In this document: piece after piece, positions 37,546-48,400 of the stretch | How positions within the stretch are numbered: the stretch's first letter is position 1 | Layout: each line of letters starts with the position of its first letter | Source of the DNA: Okapia johnstoni | Lineage: Eukaryota; Chordata; Mammalia; Artiodactyla; Giraffidae | DNA: 64,000 bases | Assembly: GCA_024291935.2 (NCBI GenBank) | Contig: CM044320.1 | Location: 47,930,001-47,994,000, forward strand | Direction of reading: 5' to 3' | Translations under genes and position numbers: made by a program | Notes under the pieces: generated by a model | Database searches by the model: none | What the model was told of the DNA's origin: nothing | The model's input: the letters and a program-made list of their open reading frames with translations, nothing else

Positions 37546-38640
37546 TTTATTTTGAGATAGATGGTAATATCTATGGCAGAAGACAAAACAAAGAAAGTCA
37601 ATTTCCTCTCATCCCTATATTATCCCAAAAGGGGTGGTCTATTTTCCACCCCTTTGAATCTGGGTTAGCCTTGTAACTTGATTTGATCAATAGAATGTGG
37701 CAAGAATGATATCACAGGAGTTCCAAAACTAGATCTAGTTCCCAAAGGCCCATGCAGAAAGAGTTAATATGGCAGACCCGACTACTATCTTTTAAAAAGC
37801 ATATTTACAGGGTTGGCCCTTGGTTAGCATCTGGGAACTTAAGATTTCAGGAAGATTTTCAGTAAGAATGGTTCATTGCACTTAAACTATTTGTTCAAAC
37901 AATATAGCTTATGCTGATAGGCTTTTCTTTTTAGTCTAGAATTTGGGAACATAGAAGATATCTACATGTTCAAACCCAGTAAAAAGCATGGGCACTGAAT
38001 CTCTAAAGAGCTACCCTGACAGACAACATTTCATGTGCTGTCATAACTTGTTGTTGGGAGAATTAACTATATCCTGTGTGACTTCCCTAAGAGGAGACTT
38101 TCGGAAGTTTGTTCTTGATTTCCCCTGGAATTCACCCCCATGTACCTTCTCCCTTTGCTAATTTTGCTTGGCATCTTGTTGCTGTAATATATTATAGCAT
38201 GAGTACAACTATATGCTGAGTCCTTTGAGTCCTCTTAGCAAATTATCCAACCTGGGGTGATCTTGGGGGCCTCCTGACACAAGCCTACAGTTTTAGCTCT
38301 TACTATCTCGCTACTCTCAGAATGCCATATGAAGAACTGCACATTAGCTTGCTGGAAAGGCTGTGTGGAGGAGGACTAGCTGAAAGGCACTCCAGCTGAT
38401 AACCAACACCACAAACAGACATGTGAGAGAAGCTATCACAGATTATCTAGACCCAATCAACCTGTCAGATGACATACAGCACCCTAAGTGATCCTAGACA
38501 AGACCAGCAGAACCACATAGCTGAGTTCAGCCCAAATTGTTGATCCTCAGAATCATAAACATCTAAAATGGTTAGTGTTTAATGCCACTTAAACTTCAGA
38601 GTAGTTTGTTACACAGCAATGGACAACCAAAACAATAATA
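37546..38640. repeat. MaLR MLT1-type LTR split by another LTR
   Basis: The two outer parts (37546-37800, with ccctttgaatctgggttagc and caatagaatgtggcaagaat; 38300-38640, with agagaagctatcacagatta and ttgttacacagcaatggaca) read like one MLT1 LTR. The middle, 37811-38281, is a different LTR. Confidence 0.55.
37811..38281 (+). repeat. Solo ERVL-type (MLT2-like) LTR
   Basis: Starts ggttggcccttggttagcat and ends cctggggtgatcttgggg, then cctcctgacaca, as in ERVL LTRs. No internal viral genes are present. It is probably a solo LTR from recombination between two LTRs. Confidence 0.55.
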
Positions 38641-38800
38641 GCTAGTATTTGGAAGGTTTCTTGGTGCCAGGTACTTTTCAAAAGCTTAATATTTATTACC
38701 TCATCCAACCTTCACAAGAGTCCTGAGGAAGGTCTGTTATTATCCTCATTTTACATCTTAAGAAAGTGATACCCTATGCTGCTGAGCTAGCAAATGGCCA
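38640..38800 (+). repeat. MIR SINE remnant
   Basis: MIR core wording: cttggtgccaggtacttttc, tattacctcatccaaccttc, tattatcctcattttacatc, gctgagctagcaaatggcc. Confidence 0.75.
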
Positions 38801-39324
38801 AACTTCAAAAGTGGTGCACTTTTATATCACTACACCTTTTTTTCCCTACTTTCTTTTCAGTACCCTAGTCTCCAACATAGTCACATGCCATTATCTTATT
38901 TTGGGTATTTTACTATTCACATTCAATCAATTTACTCCTCTGTTATCTTTTTCTTCTTCTTTTATATGACATAAACAGAATCCAGGATGTTTACTAGGTA
39001 TCTTGGGTTTGTATGATAAAAAAAAAAATATGTATATGCCATTTACAAAACAATAATTTGCAGACATAATCAGGGATGTAATTTAAGGATACAGGTAGAA
39101 GACTATAAAGTATCTACAAAAACACAAATCCAAGTAAACAGTAAAATTGTCTTCAAAATATCACCTTCATCTCTTAAAAGAAAAAAATATAAAGTGAAGA
39201 AATAAAGTCTCAGTAACATGATCAGTTTGCCTAGAATCAATCTTTAGTAGTAAATTATTTACTGGTATTATTTAAACATACTATGAGTTCAGATTGCTAA
39301 GAATGAAAACTAATCTGGAATTAG

Positions 39325-39510
39325 ACTGTTCTGAATTCTGGCTCCACCACTTACAAGCAGTGAGAACTCCAAGTTATGTCACCTCTCTGCTTCAGCTTCC
39401 TTGTACTGAAAGCAAAAATAATAATAGTACTATCTCAGAGGGTTTTGTGAAAAGCAAACGCCATAAGTAAAAGATAAGTTTTTAGAACAACACCTGGCAC
39501 ATATAAAAGT
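39325..39510 (+). repeat. MIR SINE remnant
   Basis: Contains tctggctccaccacttacaa, gtcacctctctgcttcagct and atctcagagggttttgtg, in MIR order. Confidence 0.72.
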
Positions 39511-40104
39511 CCATCTCATCTAGCAGTCAGAACTCTTCTGGAAAGGTTCCAACAGTAAACATTTGAGGCGTGCACGATATAGGGTCTCTTACAACTATTC
39601 AAACTTCACCTTGCAGGGTGAAACTAGCCACAGACAATAGATAAACAAATGAGCACAGCTCGGCTTTAGCAAAACTTTACAGAAATTTAAAGATCATAAA
39701 ATTTCCACATATCATAAAATATTATTCTGCTGGACTTTTTTTTTCGACCAACCAAACACGTAAAATCCGTTCTTAGCTCAAGAACTGGCTGCACAAAAAC
39801 AGGCAGTGCCACCAGTTCGCCAAGCCTCTAGCCTTGACTCTTTCAGTAGCTAGCTGGCTGTGTGAGCCGAAGCAATAAGCCCTGACTGCCTAAGAAGAGG
39901 TAGAATACTTCCAGAAATCAAGGAGACAATGACTATGCAAGTATTCTGAATGTCAGGCTGCAACATACAAATAGTAGTAGAAGATAGCAGCGATAATAAA
40001 CACTTGTTTTTAGCATTTGGATTCCAAGCTGCACTGCAGCAAAAATTGCAAGGCAGGAAAATGTCACTGGGGAGCCAGTGTGAGATGGATAAAAGAGACA
40101 TACC

Positions 40105-40290
40105 AGGGTCCCCATTTACTGGCTGTATGTCCTTCAGTATTTAAAACCGCTGATAAGCATAAATTTCTTCATCTGTAAAATGGAAACTATTACCACCTAG
40201 TCCATAAAATTAGGAGACGTTAGTGAGACAGTAAATAATCGACCTAGTGCTGGGCACTTAGGAGGTGATCAATAAAAAAGGGCATCGTTG
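40105..40290 (+). repeat. MIR SINE remnant near the promoter
   Basis: Contains actggctgtatgtccttcag, cttcatctgtaaaatggaaa and cctagtgctgggcacttagg. It lies about 300 bases from the CpG island on the PARPBP side. Confidence 0.7.
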
Positions 40291-40634
40291 CTGCTCATGG
40301 AATGCAGGTCCTAACAGTTCCTTGGGCGGAAGTAAAAGGGAGAGGGCCAAAGTGGAGTCTACCTAAGCCTGGTTTCCTGCCTAACTAACTAATCTAAGTA
40401 GGGCTCTGTGGACCTTATTCTTCCAGTCAGCAGATGATCCCTTAAACACCTTCCAGCTCCATCAATGAAACATAAGAACTCTGCTAAACACCCCCAGACC
40501 AAAACCAGGCCCCGGAGCAAAAACACTGCACAAATATTACTCTAGGCAACCACATGGCGCTCTGCTGTTACCGAAAAACCCTCACAAGTCGCAGCTTAAA
40601 GCATGCAGACGGACGAGAAAAAGGTGACACTCAC

Positions 40635-40735
40635 CTGGCTCGGGGAGAACCCAAGAGGTGCAAACTCCCTTGAGGAAAGCTCCAGCCAGCTGCACAAGGA
40701 CGACTGTTCGAGAGATTGCGGGTTTACATTTTAAA
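40635..40735 (-). other. PARPBP: PARPBP exon 1, 5'UTR (approximate)
   Basis: A strong donor, GAGCCAG|gtgagt, ends the exon at 40635 on the minus strand, in front of intron 1. The exon is noncoding, because the first start codon of the recognised protein is in exon 2. The transcription start is not determined; the upper coordinate is placed just before the CCAAT and ETS sites. Confidence 0.6.
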
Positions 40736-40794
40736 TCTCGCGGGAGGGCCCGGGAGCCAATCGCAGCTCCCGCCCTCTGACCCGGAAGCAGAGC

Positions 40795-40872
40795 CGCGCG
40801 CGCCGCAGCAGCCCAAGGTGAACACCAGCTCGGCTCTAGCCGCTTCCAGGCTCTCTCCGGTGCGTATCGCGC
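40795..40872 (+). other. NUP37: NUP37 exon 1, 5'UTR (approximate)
   Basis: A noncoding first exon is required because the NUP37 start codon lies in exon 2 behind an acceptor. The best donor is GC|gtgagc, ending the exon at 40872. Alternatives are AAG|gtgaac ending at 40817 and a site near 41038. The start is a guess just downstream of the ETS site. Confidence 0.4.
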
Positions 40873-41302
40873 GTGAGCCCAAGGGGCATCCCTGCTCGGC
40901 TGCCGGCCGCCACGCGCCTCCACTCTATCCCTGGGAGTTCCTCCTCACCTCGGGCCGTTCCCCACCCCTCTTCCTTTCTATCTCGGGCTCGGGGAGATAG
41001 TGGCGGGGTCTCGCGGGATTTGCCTGGCTCTGGAAGAGGTGTCAGGGCTATGCGGGGACTTCTCTTGTTCCCTCCCTCTCCTGTTTTCGCAGTTATAGAG
41101 GGGCAAGTCTAGCCCGCTTTGTACAGTGATGCCCTGAGACTGTAATTAGACTGGACACTGCTTTAACGAGCAGTTAGAAACCGAGTTTCCTGATCTGGAA
41201 TCTTTTGGACTTCCCACACCGCTGCCTTACCTGTTGGTCACTTTTTACAACTGTTTAGTCCCAGATGCCCACTCTTAAGGTTACTAGGTTATAGACTTCC
41301 CG

Positions 41303-41585
41303 CCGGAGAAGGCAATGGCACCCCACTCCAGTACTCTTGCCTGGAAAATCCCATGGACGGAGGAGCCTGGTAGGCTGCAGTCCGTGGGGTCGCTAGGAGT
41401 CGGACACGGCTGAGCGACTTCACTTTCACTTTTCACTTTCATGCATTGGAGAAGGAAATGTCAACCCACGCCAGTGTTCTTGCCTGGAGAATCCCAGGGA
41501 CGGCGAGGCCTGGTGGGCTGCCGTCTATGGGGTCGCACAGAGTCGGACACGACTGAAGCGACTTAGCAACAGCAGCAGCAGCAGC
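41303..41585 (+). mobile_element. Bov-A2 SINE close to the promoter
   Basis: Dimeric copy with many CpGs kept (gtcggacacggctgagcgac). A perfect 10-base duplication, agacttcccg, at 41293-41302 and 41586-41595. A (CAG)n tail precedes the right duplication. It begins about 200 bases beyond the CpG island. Confidence 0.94.
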
Positions 41586-41994
41586 AGACTTCCCGAGGTG
41601 GAACTCATGATTTCTTAGTATATACTCATCAGGTATTTGATGTGTTTGCTATCAAGCCCAGCTGTTTTCAGGACAATTCCTACCGTCCCATTAAAAACAA
41701 AAGCAAACAAAAAAAGTGACCTCTTCAAAATCTATAAGTCTCATCTGGGAATGCTACTTTTAGAATGCACACCAGGCCATGAAACGTTAGCTGAAGTTTT
41801 GTGCCTGGTTTTGTGAATACTATTTTGTATCCCATTTTGGCATTCCTTCCTCCAGATTGTATATTTTGTATCTGCTTATATTATAGTACTGTTCACACTG
41901 AATCATAAATAACCCTGGATTGTGAGCTCCTTCAAAACAGGCTTTTGTGTTTCTCTTTCTTGTACTGGTGTCCAACACTTAGGAAAGCCTCACA

Positions 41995-42180
41995 TTCTGG
42001 CTCATCTTATGAGATTGGCAAGCTAGTTAACCATCTGAAGTCTCCATTTCTTCATCTGTAAAAAGGGGACCATAGTTGGTACCTCCCTCTTAGGTTTGTG
42101 CAAGTATTAGGGATGGTAATGTTAGTAAAATACTTAATGGTGGCACTTGCAGGTAGAGCTCCATAATATTAATGATTATT
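41995..42180 (+). repeat. MIR SINE remnant
   Basis: Contains ggcaagctagttaaccatct, ccatttcttcatctgtaaaa and ggtacctccctcttaggttt. Confidence 0.7.
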
Positions 42181-42440
42181 AATTTTTTATGAGTGTATTT
42201 CCTAGTAGTGTAATTCCATCTTTAAGTACCCCCTGTCCTTTAAATAATCTAAACAATTTTGTAGTGACTTACTTTGTAAGTATCATTCATAAAGTAGTTG
42301 AATAATTTTTTTTTGAGCTCTCTGTCATCACATCGTAACATTTTGATGGTTTCTATCTGTTTCTGTGCTGTAATCCACAGTTCAGTGACCTTGTCCAACA
42401 GAAGGCTGTTTTTGCAGCTGCACAAATTTTGCCATACAAG

Positions 42441-42596
42441 ATGAAGCAAGATGCCACAAGAAATGCTGCCTACACTGTGGATTGTGAAGATTATGTGCAC
42501 GTGGTAGAATTCAATCCCTTTGAGAGTGGGGATTCAGGAAACCTAATTGCATATGGCGGCAATAATTTTGTGTTCATTGGCACCTGTACATTTCAG
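42441..42596 (+). CDS. NUP37: NUP37 coding exon 2 with start codon
   Basis: The ATG is at 42441 (A at -3). 52 codons, MKQDATRNAAYTVDCEDYVH to FVFIGTCTFQ, match the NUP37 N-terminus. This start agrees with the family's annotated N-terminus, so the upstream in-frame TTG is not used. The exon also contains 5'UTR. Its acceptor is either aatccacag ending at 42380 or tttgcag ending at 42417. The donor is TTTCAG|gttagt. The exon ends in phase 0. It codes the first strands of the beta-propeller. Confidence 0.96.
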
Positions 42597-42809
42597 GTTA
42601 GTGTACAAAACGGCACTGAGTGACAGTGAAGATGTTTCACTGATAAGAAAACTTATACAAACTTTGGTAATTTTCACTAAACTTTGAAAGCATATTGAGC
42701 TTAAATGTAAAAAAAAGTGAGATGAAGAACTACTGAGAAAGACATTCCTAGTAATATATGCCTAATATTTGTGCAAACATTGAATAAGTATTGAAAAGGA
42801 AGAATACCA

Positions 42810-43233
42810 TTGACCCTTGAACAAACACAGATTTGAACTGCATAGTTCACTTATACATGGATTTTTTTTTCAGTGGTGAATACTAGGATACTATAGAATC
42901 TGCAGTTAAGTGAATCCGCAGATGCCAAGGAACTGCCCACAAGGAGAAAAGTGAAAGTATTAGTCTCTCAGTGGTGTCAGAGTCTTTGCCACACCATGGA
43001 CTATAGCCTGCCAAGCTCCTCCTCTGTCCATGGAATTCTCCAGGCAAGAATACTGGAGTAGGTTGCCATTCCCTTCTCCAGAGGATCTTCCTGACCCAGG
43101 GATCAAACTGTATCTCTCACATTGTAGGCAGATTCTTTACTATCTGAGCCACCAGGGAGGCTTACTGCAAGTTACACCAGGATTTTCAACTGTGTGGAGA
43201 GTCATTGCCCAAACCCTCATTATTCAGGGGCAA
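42810..43233. repeat. DNA transposon remnant (Tigger-like) split by a SINE
   Basis: The left end, attgacccttgaacaaacac, and the right end, cctcattattcaggggcaa, are inverted counterparts, as in a terminal-inverted-repeat element. The centre is displaced by the Bov-tA at 42944-43165. The family name is tentative. Confidence 0.5.
42944..43165 (-). mobile_element. Bov-tA SINE
   Basis: Antisense copy, from aaagtgaaagtattagtctc to gagccaccagggaggctt, nested in an older transposon remnant. Confidence 0.9.
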
Positions 43234-44507
43234 GGCTATATACATATATAAGGCTCCTCTTATGCTTCATGATTAGAAATGGAATATTCTAGTAATTGAA
43301 GGTTATGATTAACTATACATTGTTATGTACAGGGAAAATACCAATTAAATGAGATCTGATTAATTACTAAATCCAGCTTTTCTGTATTCCACTTTGACAT
43401 AGAAAAAAAAACAAGCTAGTAGTATTGAGAGCTTAAAAATGATCTTCCAGGAGATTTTATAGTTGTGATGATACCATACTGAAAAAATATGCTTTGCTTT
43501 ATGTTCAGCTAAGAAATTCTGAGGGAGAAAGTCAAGAAGAGAGGAAAAAGAAGGCAAAGAAATGATAGTTAGCGGAGAGAAAAAAGGAGCAAAAGATGGA
43601 AAGTGACAAAATGAGGAGAAAAAAAGAGCAGAAATATTTGTATTGCTCTGTTACTGTTTGTGTTCATAGGCATTGTCCCTGTGGACCCTTAGACTGTGAG
43701 GCTGGCAATGTGGGTCTTAACTGCAATGCAAATAACCTAAGGAAAGAATTGGACTTTTATTAACTTATCAAGCAGTGAACACCAGTTATCTTCTGTGCCA
43801 GGTATTGAGGATGTAGTTAAACAACTGTCTCTGTCCTCATGGAGTTTCCATTCTACTTTAAAGAAATAAAAGGATTTATCTGACTGATAACTGAAAAAAC
43901 AAACTCTATACCACATTTTTAAACCCCTGTTCTTTTCCTCCTGTGCTGCTATTCAGAGGTTGAAGCCATAGTTCAAACAGTTCTAGAGAAATGAGTTCCA
44001 GTAATTTGCCAGGGGAGATTCAGATTGCTTCTTCTGAAATTATTTTGTTATCTAATTAAGCACTATTGAACATTGTTCCTAGTCTCTCATGTTAGAACTT
44101 TCAAGTTCTGTAGCACTCAGTTTCTTATCTTGAGTAAAAAACTAGGAAAAACTGAACTGAAAGATTTCACATTTCTGTCAGAAAGGCAGTCCTCACTCTA
44201 ATAAGACTATTAGGGAAACACTGCTGATATAGTAAATTTGAATTTCAACAAAGCATTTTTCAGAATTTCATGATATTCCTTTGAATATGTTGGAAATTTG
44301 AGCCAAGTGATAGTACTATTGGTTGGTGTCATATATTTGTCAAATACTCATTAATTGCAGATCAGGTGCTGGGAACTAATGATACATATTTTAAAAAAAA
44401 CAAGGACCCTGCCCTCAAGGAGATGTTTAAATGTAATGCAATGCAATAGATAACACTACAGAAGTAAAGAGTAGAGGGAGCATGAAGGTTTCTAATTCTC
44501 TTTAAAG

Positions 44508-44600
44508 GGTCGTCAATAATAAATTGCATACACCTGAAACTAATACAACATTGTAAATCTGCTGTAAATCAACTATACTCTAATAAAATTTTTTTTAAAA
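44508..44600 (+). mobile_element. L1 3' terminal fragment
   Basis: About 90 bases of L1 tail: cacctgaaactaatacaaca, ttgtaaatctgctgtaaatc, aactatactctaataaaatt, then an A-rich run. Confidence 0.75.
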
Positions 44601-44828
44601 AAATAATGAATTACAACCTCTGCTGGGACTTGGATGAGAAGACTTGGACAGGCACATGAATTTATATAGAACATGAAGTCGAAAAGGCTACCTAATGCTT
44701 TGGGTGTCAGACTTCATTTAACAAATTTTTATTGAGCACCTGTTATATGCCAGACTCTGCTCAGAATCCAAATGTTGTTTAATAGATCCAATCCAAAATT
44801 GGATTAAGCTGCCAAAGGAACTTAATTC

Positions 44829-45142
44829 AGTGCTGTCCAATAGAAATAGAATGTGAGCCACAAATATAAATTTAAATGTCGTAGTAACCACATTATAAAA
44901 AGGAAAAAGCAGGTGAAATTAATTTTAATAATGTAGTTTTACCCAGCATATCCAGTATATTTTATGTGTGTAATGAATATAAAAATTGTTAATGAGATCC
45001 TTACATATTCCTTTTATATACTAAGTCTATGAAATCTGGTGTGGATTTTGCACTTTATAAAGTGTACATCTTGGACCAGCCACATTTTTCCAGTGCTTAA
45101 TAGCCCCATGGGGCTGATGGCCACCAGATTGGACACCACAGC
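44829..45142. repeat. Nonautonomous hAT-type transposon remnant
   Basis: Terminal inverted repeats can be read: cagtgctgtccaat at the left and attggacaccacag at the right, which is the complement with two differences. The inner part has gagccacaaatataaattta and gaccagccacatttttccag, as in old MER5/Charlie-like elements. It has no transposase frame. Confidence 0.65.
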
Positions 45143-46738
45143 TCTATGTCCTGTGCTGTAAATTGACAGTAATATCTAGAGTTTACTTCAGTTCTTAGCA
45201 GTGTATTATGATTCAAAGGAGGTAATGTATTTGAAGACAGATTTCAAAGTGGCATTAAAAAGTTTAAAACCGTCATGTGAAAAAGGGATTAGACTCAGAA
45301 TGGTAACTTTTATGTCATCAATTCTATTTGAATGGAGTTGTTACTTACGGTGCTTTAGGACTAAGGCTGAAACAGCTTCTTTGAGTGTGTGCACCTAGTA
45401 GAGATCAGTTAATGGCCAGACGTTTGTTGTCACTGAGTTAAACTACCTCAGTGATGGTTCCAAAGAGCAGAATTTGGAGCAATGAGTAGAATTTACATGG
45501 AAACAGATTTTGGTTTAATGTTAAAGAGGACTGTTCTAATAATTAGAACTAGCCCCAAATTGAATAAATTCCCCGTGAAAGTAGCTAGTTCTCTCTCACT
45601 TGGAAATGTTCAGAGAAGGATTATGTAAACTTTTTTTTCAAATGTTCTACTAGAGATTTAAGCATTAGATGAAAGAAGTAGACTAAGGTAAACTTTACAG
45701 TCTCATCCAACTAAAATTCTGTATTTGGCCTTAAATGGGTGTGGTTGGAGGAACAGCCAATTTCAAACCCTTAGAATAGCCTTTTCATCAACCTGGCTTT
45801 GCCCCAACCTCAAATGTGCTGGAGACTTGTATAATGATGTGCATTATAGCAAGTTTTCCAAAGTATCTTAATTTCCTGCCTATACAATACTGCCTACACC
45901 TCAAGCTAAACCCAAAATAGCATTCATCTCTGCCTATACCACACGCACACACCCTGGCCTTTTAGTTGGCTCAGTGGTGGACATTGCTGCCAGGAAAAAA
46001 GGTTTCACTGGTGATACATAAAATGCAGACTGTATAGTCGCTGGGATTTCTTTATCCCCATGACCACCCAATAACTCCATATGTACTTTAACAATAAATT
46101 ATAGGATCTAATTGTCAATACTGTTGTTACATTAGCAAAAATAGTGTGTTTTGATGGTAAAAAGTTCATTTTTAAAGATTAATTTGTCAGTGTGGAAAAA
46201 TAGATATAACCCAATCTATAAAGTCAGCTGTGATTAGGCTCCTAACCTTATTTTTAAGTTCCTTAGTGATTGCTGCCTTGGCATATCTAGCTGTTAACTA
46301 TACAGTTATTATACAGACAAATTATGAAGTAATAAAATTTGAGTGTTTTTTTTCATTGATAAATACATTTGTTTCCCTTTTTATGTTTTTATGGAAAAAT
46401 TTTTTTTCTGTTAAGTTCACCTGAAATGTAAAGTTACTTTCAAGGGGTATCTGAATTATGTAGAAAAAGGTGAATGTAATGTTTGTGAAATGATTGTGCT
46501 AGGATTCCAAAGGCTGTCCTGGAAACATCAACACATCCACTAAGATTCAGTTAAAGTACACACTGTAAAACGTTGGATTTAGATTCAGGATGAATGGAAT
46601 TCTTAGAACAATCCTTCACATAACTTCTATCTATATAGACATATATATTGAATTAAATATCAAGTTTCACCTGAATTTTCCCCCAGATCCTATTTTATAA
46701 TCTAAGAAGCTTTTATAAAGGATAACTATAGTCACTTA

Positions 46739-46973
46739 GGAGAAGGCAATGACAACCCACTCCAGTACTCTTGCCTGGAAAATCCCATGGACAGAAGAGC
46801 CTGGTAGGCTGCAGTCCATGGGGTCGCTAAGAGTCAGACACGACTAAGCGTCTTCACTTTCACGTGTTGGAGAAGGAAATGGCAACCCAGATGGGGAAGC
46901 CTGGTGGGCTGCCATCTGTGGGGTCGCACAGAGTCAGACATGACTGAAGCCACGTAGCAGCAGCAGCAGCAGA
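46739..46973 (+). mobile_element. Bov-A2 SINE, internally deleted
   Basis: First monomer complete. The second jumps from atggcaaccca to gatggggaagcctgg, losing roughly 35 bases. The (CAG)n tail is kept. Perfect 11-base duplication atagtcactta at 46728-46738 and 46974-46984. Confidence 0.93.
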
Positions 46974-47403
46974 ATAGTCACTTAACACAGAAGATTCCTT
47001 GGGCAACTTTGTCATGAAAATTTTTGCTTTAGTCTCTAGATCCATGTAGGATTTTGATTTAAATAACAAAAAGATGGTTTATTTTTTTAATGACAATATT
47101 TTAAGCTTATATAGTGTGTTTTAAACTATATATTACTGATAAAAAGTATAAAGAATAATAATAGTAGATCCCTGTATACTTACTACCTAGATTCAGAAAG
47201 GGAACATTAGCAACTCTTTTGAAGCCCCCTGGGTTTTCTTTCCTTACCACCTTTTCTTCTCAGCCCTAGGACGTAACCATGTATGAAATTTCATTTTTCT
47301 TCTGTTGCCATGTATTGGTGTTGCAAATCAATATATTGTTTTTCATGTTTTAAATTTTGTATCAGTGAAATTATTCTGTGTTATGTTCTTCTCTTCATTA
47401 TTA

Positions 47404-47625
47404 AAGGGCTTCCCAAGTGGCCCAGTGGTAAAGAATCCACTTGCCAGTGCAGGAGACACAAGAGACACGGGTTCAATCCTTGGGACAGGAAGAGACCCTG
47501 GAGTAGGAAATGGCAACCCACTTGAGTATTCTTGCCTGGAAAATTCCATGGACAGAGGAGCCTGGTGGGCTACAGTCCATGGGGTTGCAAAGAGTCAGAC
47601 ACAACTGAGCACCACCACCATCAAA
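47404..47625 (+). mobile_element. Bov-tA SINE
   Basis: Full-length copy from agggcttcccaagtggccca to cacaactgagcaccaccacc. Sense to NUP37. Confidence 0.91.
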
Positions 47626-48214
47626 TTAACAATTTATTTATTAGATTCTCCCTTGTCAAAGTTCATATATCTTCATTGTAGTATGGTATTTTATAATATG
47701 AATATACAATTAATCTATTCCTCTATTAGAAAGTATTTTACCGTTGAAAGTGTAATATGCATATTCCTGTATCTTGCCAATATGCATATTCCTGTGCATA
47801 TTCCATGTGTTTTGTTACCTTCTCCTTTCATCTTTTTCCTCCCTGACAGTTTGGAAGTTTACATGTTATTTCTCTTCTTTTAATGGTTACCAAAGGTATT
47901 TAATATGCATCCTTAATTAGACAAAGCTTAAATTAGTATCTTTACTTCATGAATAAAGCAAGAACCTTTGACACTTGAACTGTTATCACCCACTACAGAC
48001 TTATATTATTATTATATTTTAGTTCTCTATCATTTTTCTTTTCATTTTAACCCACAAATTCAGCATTGTTTTATGTGTCTAGTATTTGTTTAAATTAATC
48101 CACATGTTTGCCTTTGATTTTTCACTCACTGTTACTTACATCTCAGGTCTGCTTTCTGGGGTCATTTTTCTTTACCTTAAAGATATTCTTTTTTACAAGA
48201 AAAAGCTTAAACTT

Positions 48215-48400
48215 CTTCTGTGTAATAGTAAATATTTTAAGCTTTGCCAGCCATTTAAGATGTCTGTTGCAAATTATTATTTGTTTTTTACAACTCCTTA
48301 AAAATATAAAATGATTCTCAGCTTGCGGGCCATACCAAAGCAGACCATAGGCCAGATATGGCTCCTTGGTCGTAGTTTGCCAGCCCCTGCTTTAGAAGAT
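48215..48400. repeat. hAT-type transposon fragment
   Basis: Contains aaatattttaagctttgcca, gatgtctgttgcaaattatt, ccagatatggctccttggtc and gtagtttgccagcccctg, the wording of a widespread mammalian hAT MITE. Confidence 0.6.

Larger units (their letters stand above)
37244..40634 (-). other. PARPBP intron 1
   Basis: A 3.4 kb intron with old LTR sequence and several MIR remnants but, unusually for this window, no ruminant-specific SINE. 38970-39320 and 39510-40100 hold nothing I recognise. Confidence 0.75.
40560..41100. promoter_or_regulatory. PARPBP/NUP37 bidirectional CpG-island promoter
   Basis: The only GC- and CpG-rich stretch of the window, placed between the two 5' ends. No TATA box sits in a useful position. 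Candidate sites: TCTCGCGGGA at 40736-40745 and again at 41009-41018 (E2F-like or Kaiso/ZBTB33-type core), CCAAT at 40757-40761 (NF-Y) and an ETS-type CCGGAAGC at 40782-40789 (GABP/ELF). Shared use fits genes needed in S phase and cell division. Site activity is inferred from motif match only. Confidence 0.85.
40873..42380 (+). other. NUP37 intron 1 (approximate)
   Basis: Contains the right part of the CpG island, a Bov-A2 (41303-41585) and a MIR remnant (41995-42180). No other feature was seen. Confidence 0.6.

Noticed and set aside
40582..40923. 113-codon minus-strand frame across the CpG island
   Set aside because: GC-rich sequence lacks stops by composition. It overlaps the PARPBP 5'UTR and donor, and the translation has no recognisable domain.
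47305..47883. 192-codon plus-strand frame
   Set aside because: Its central part translates a Bov-tA SINE, and the flanks are AT-rich intron. No protein family is recognised.
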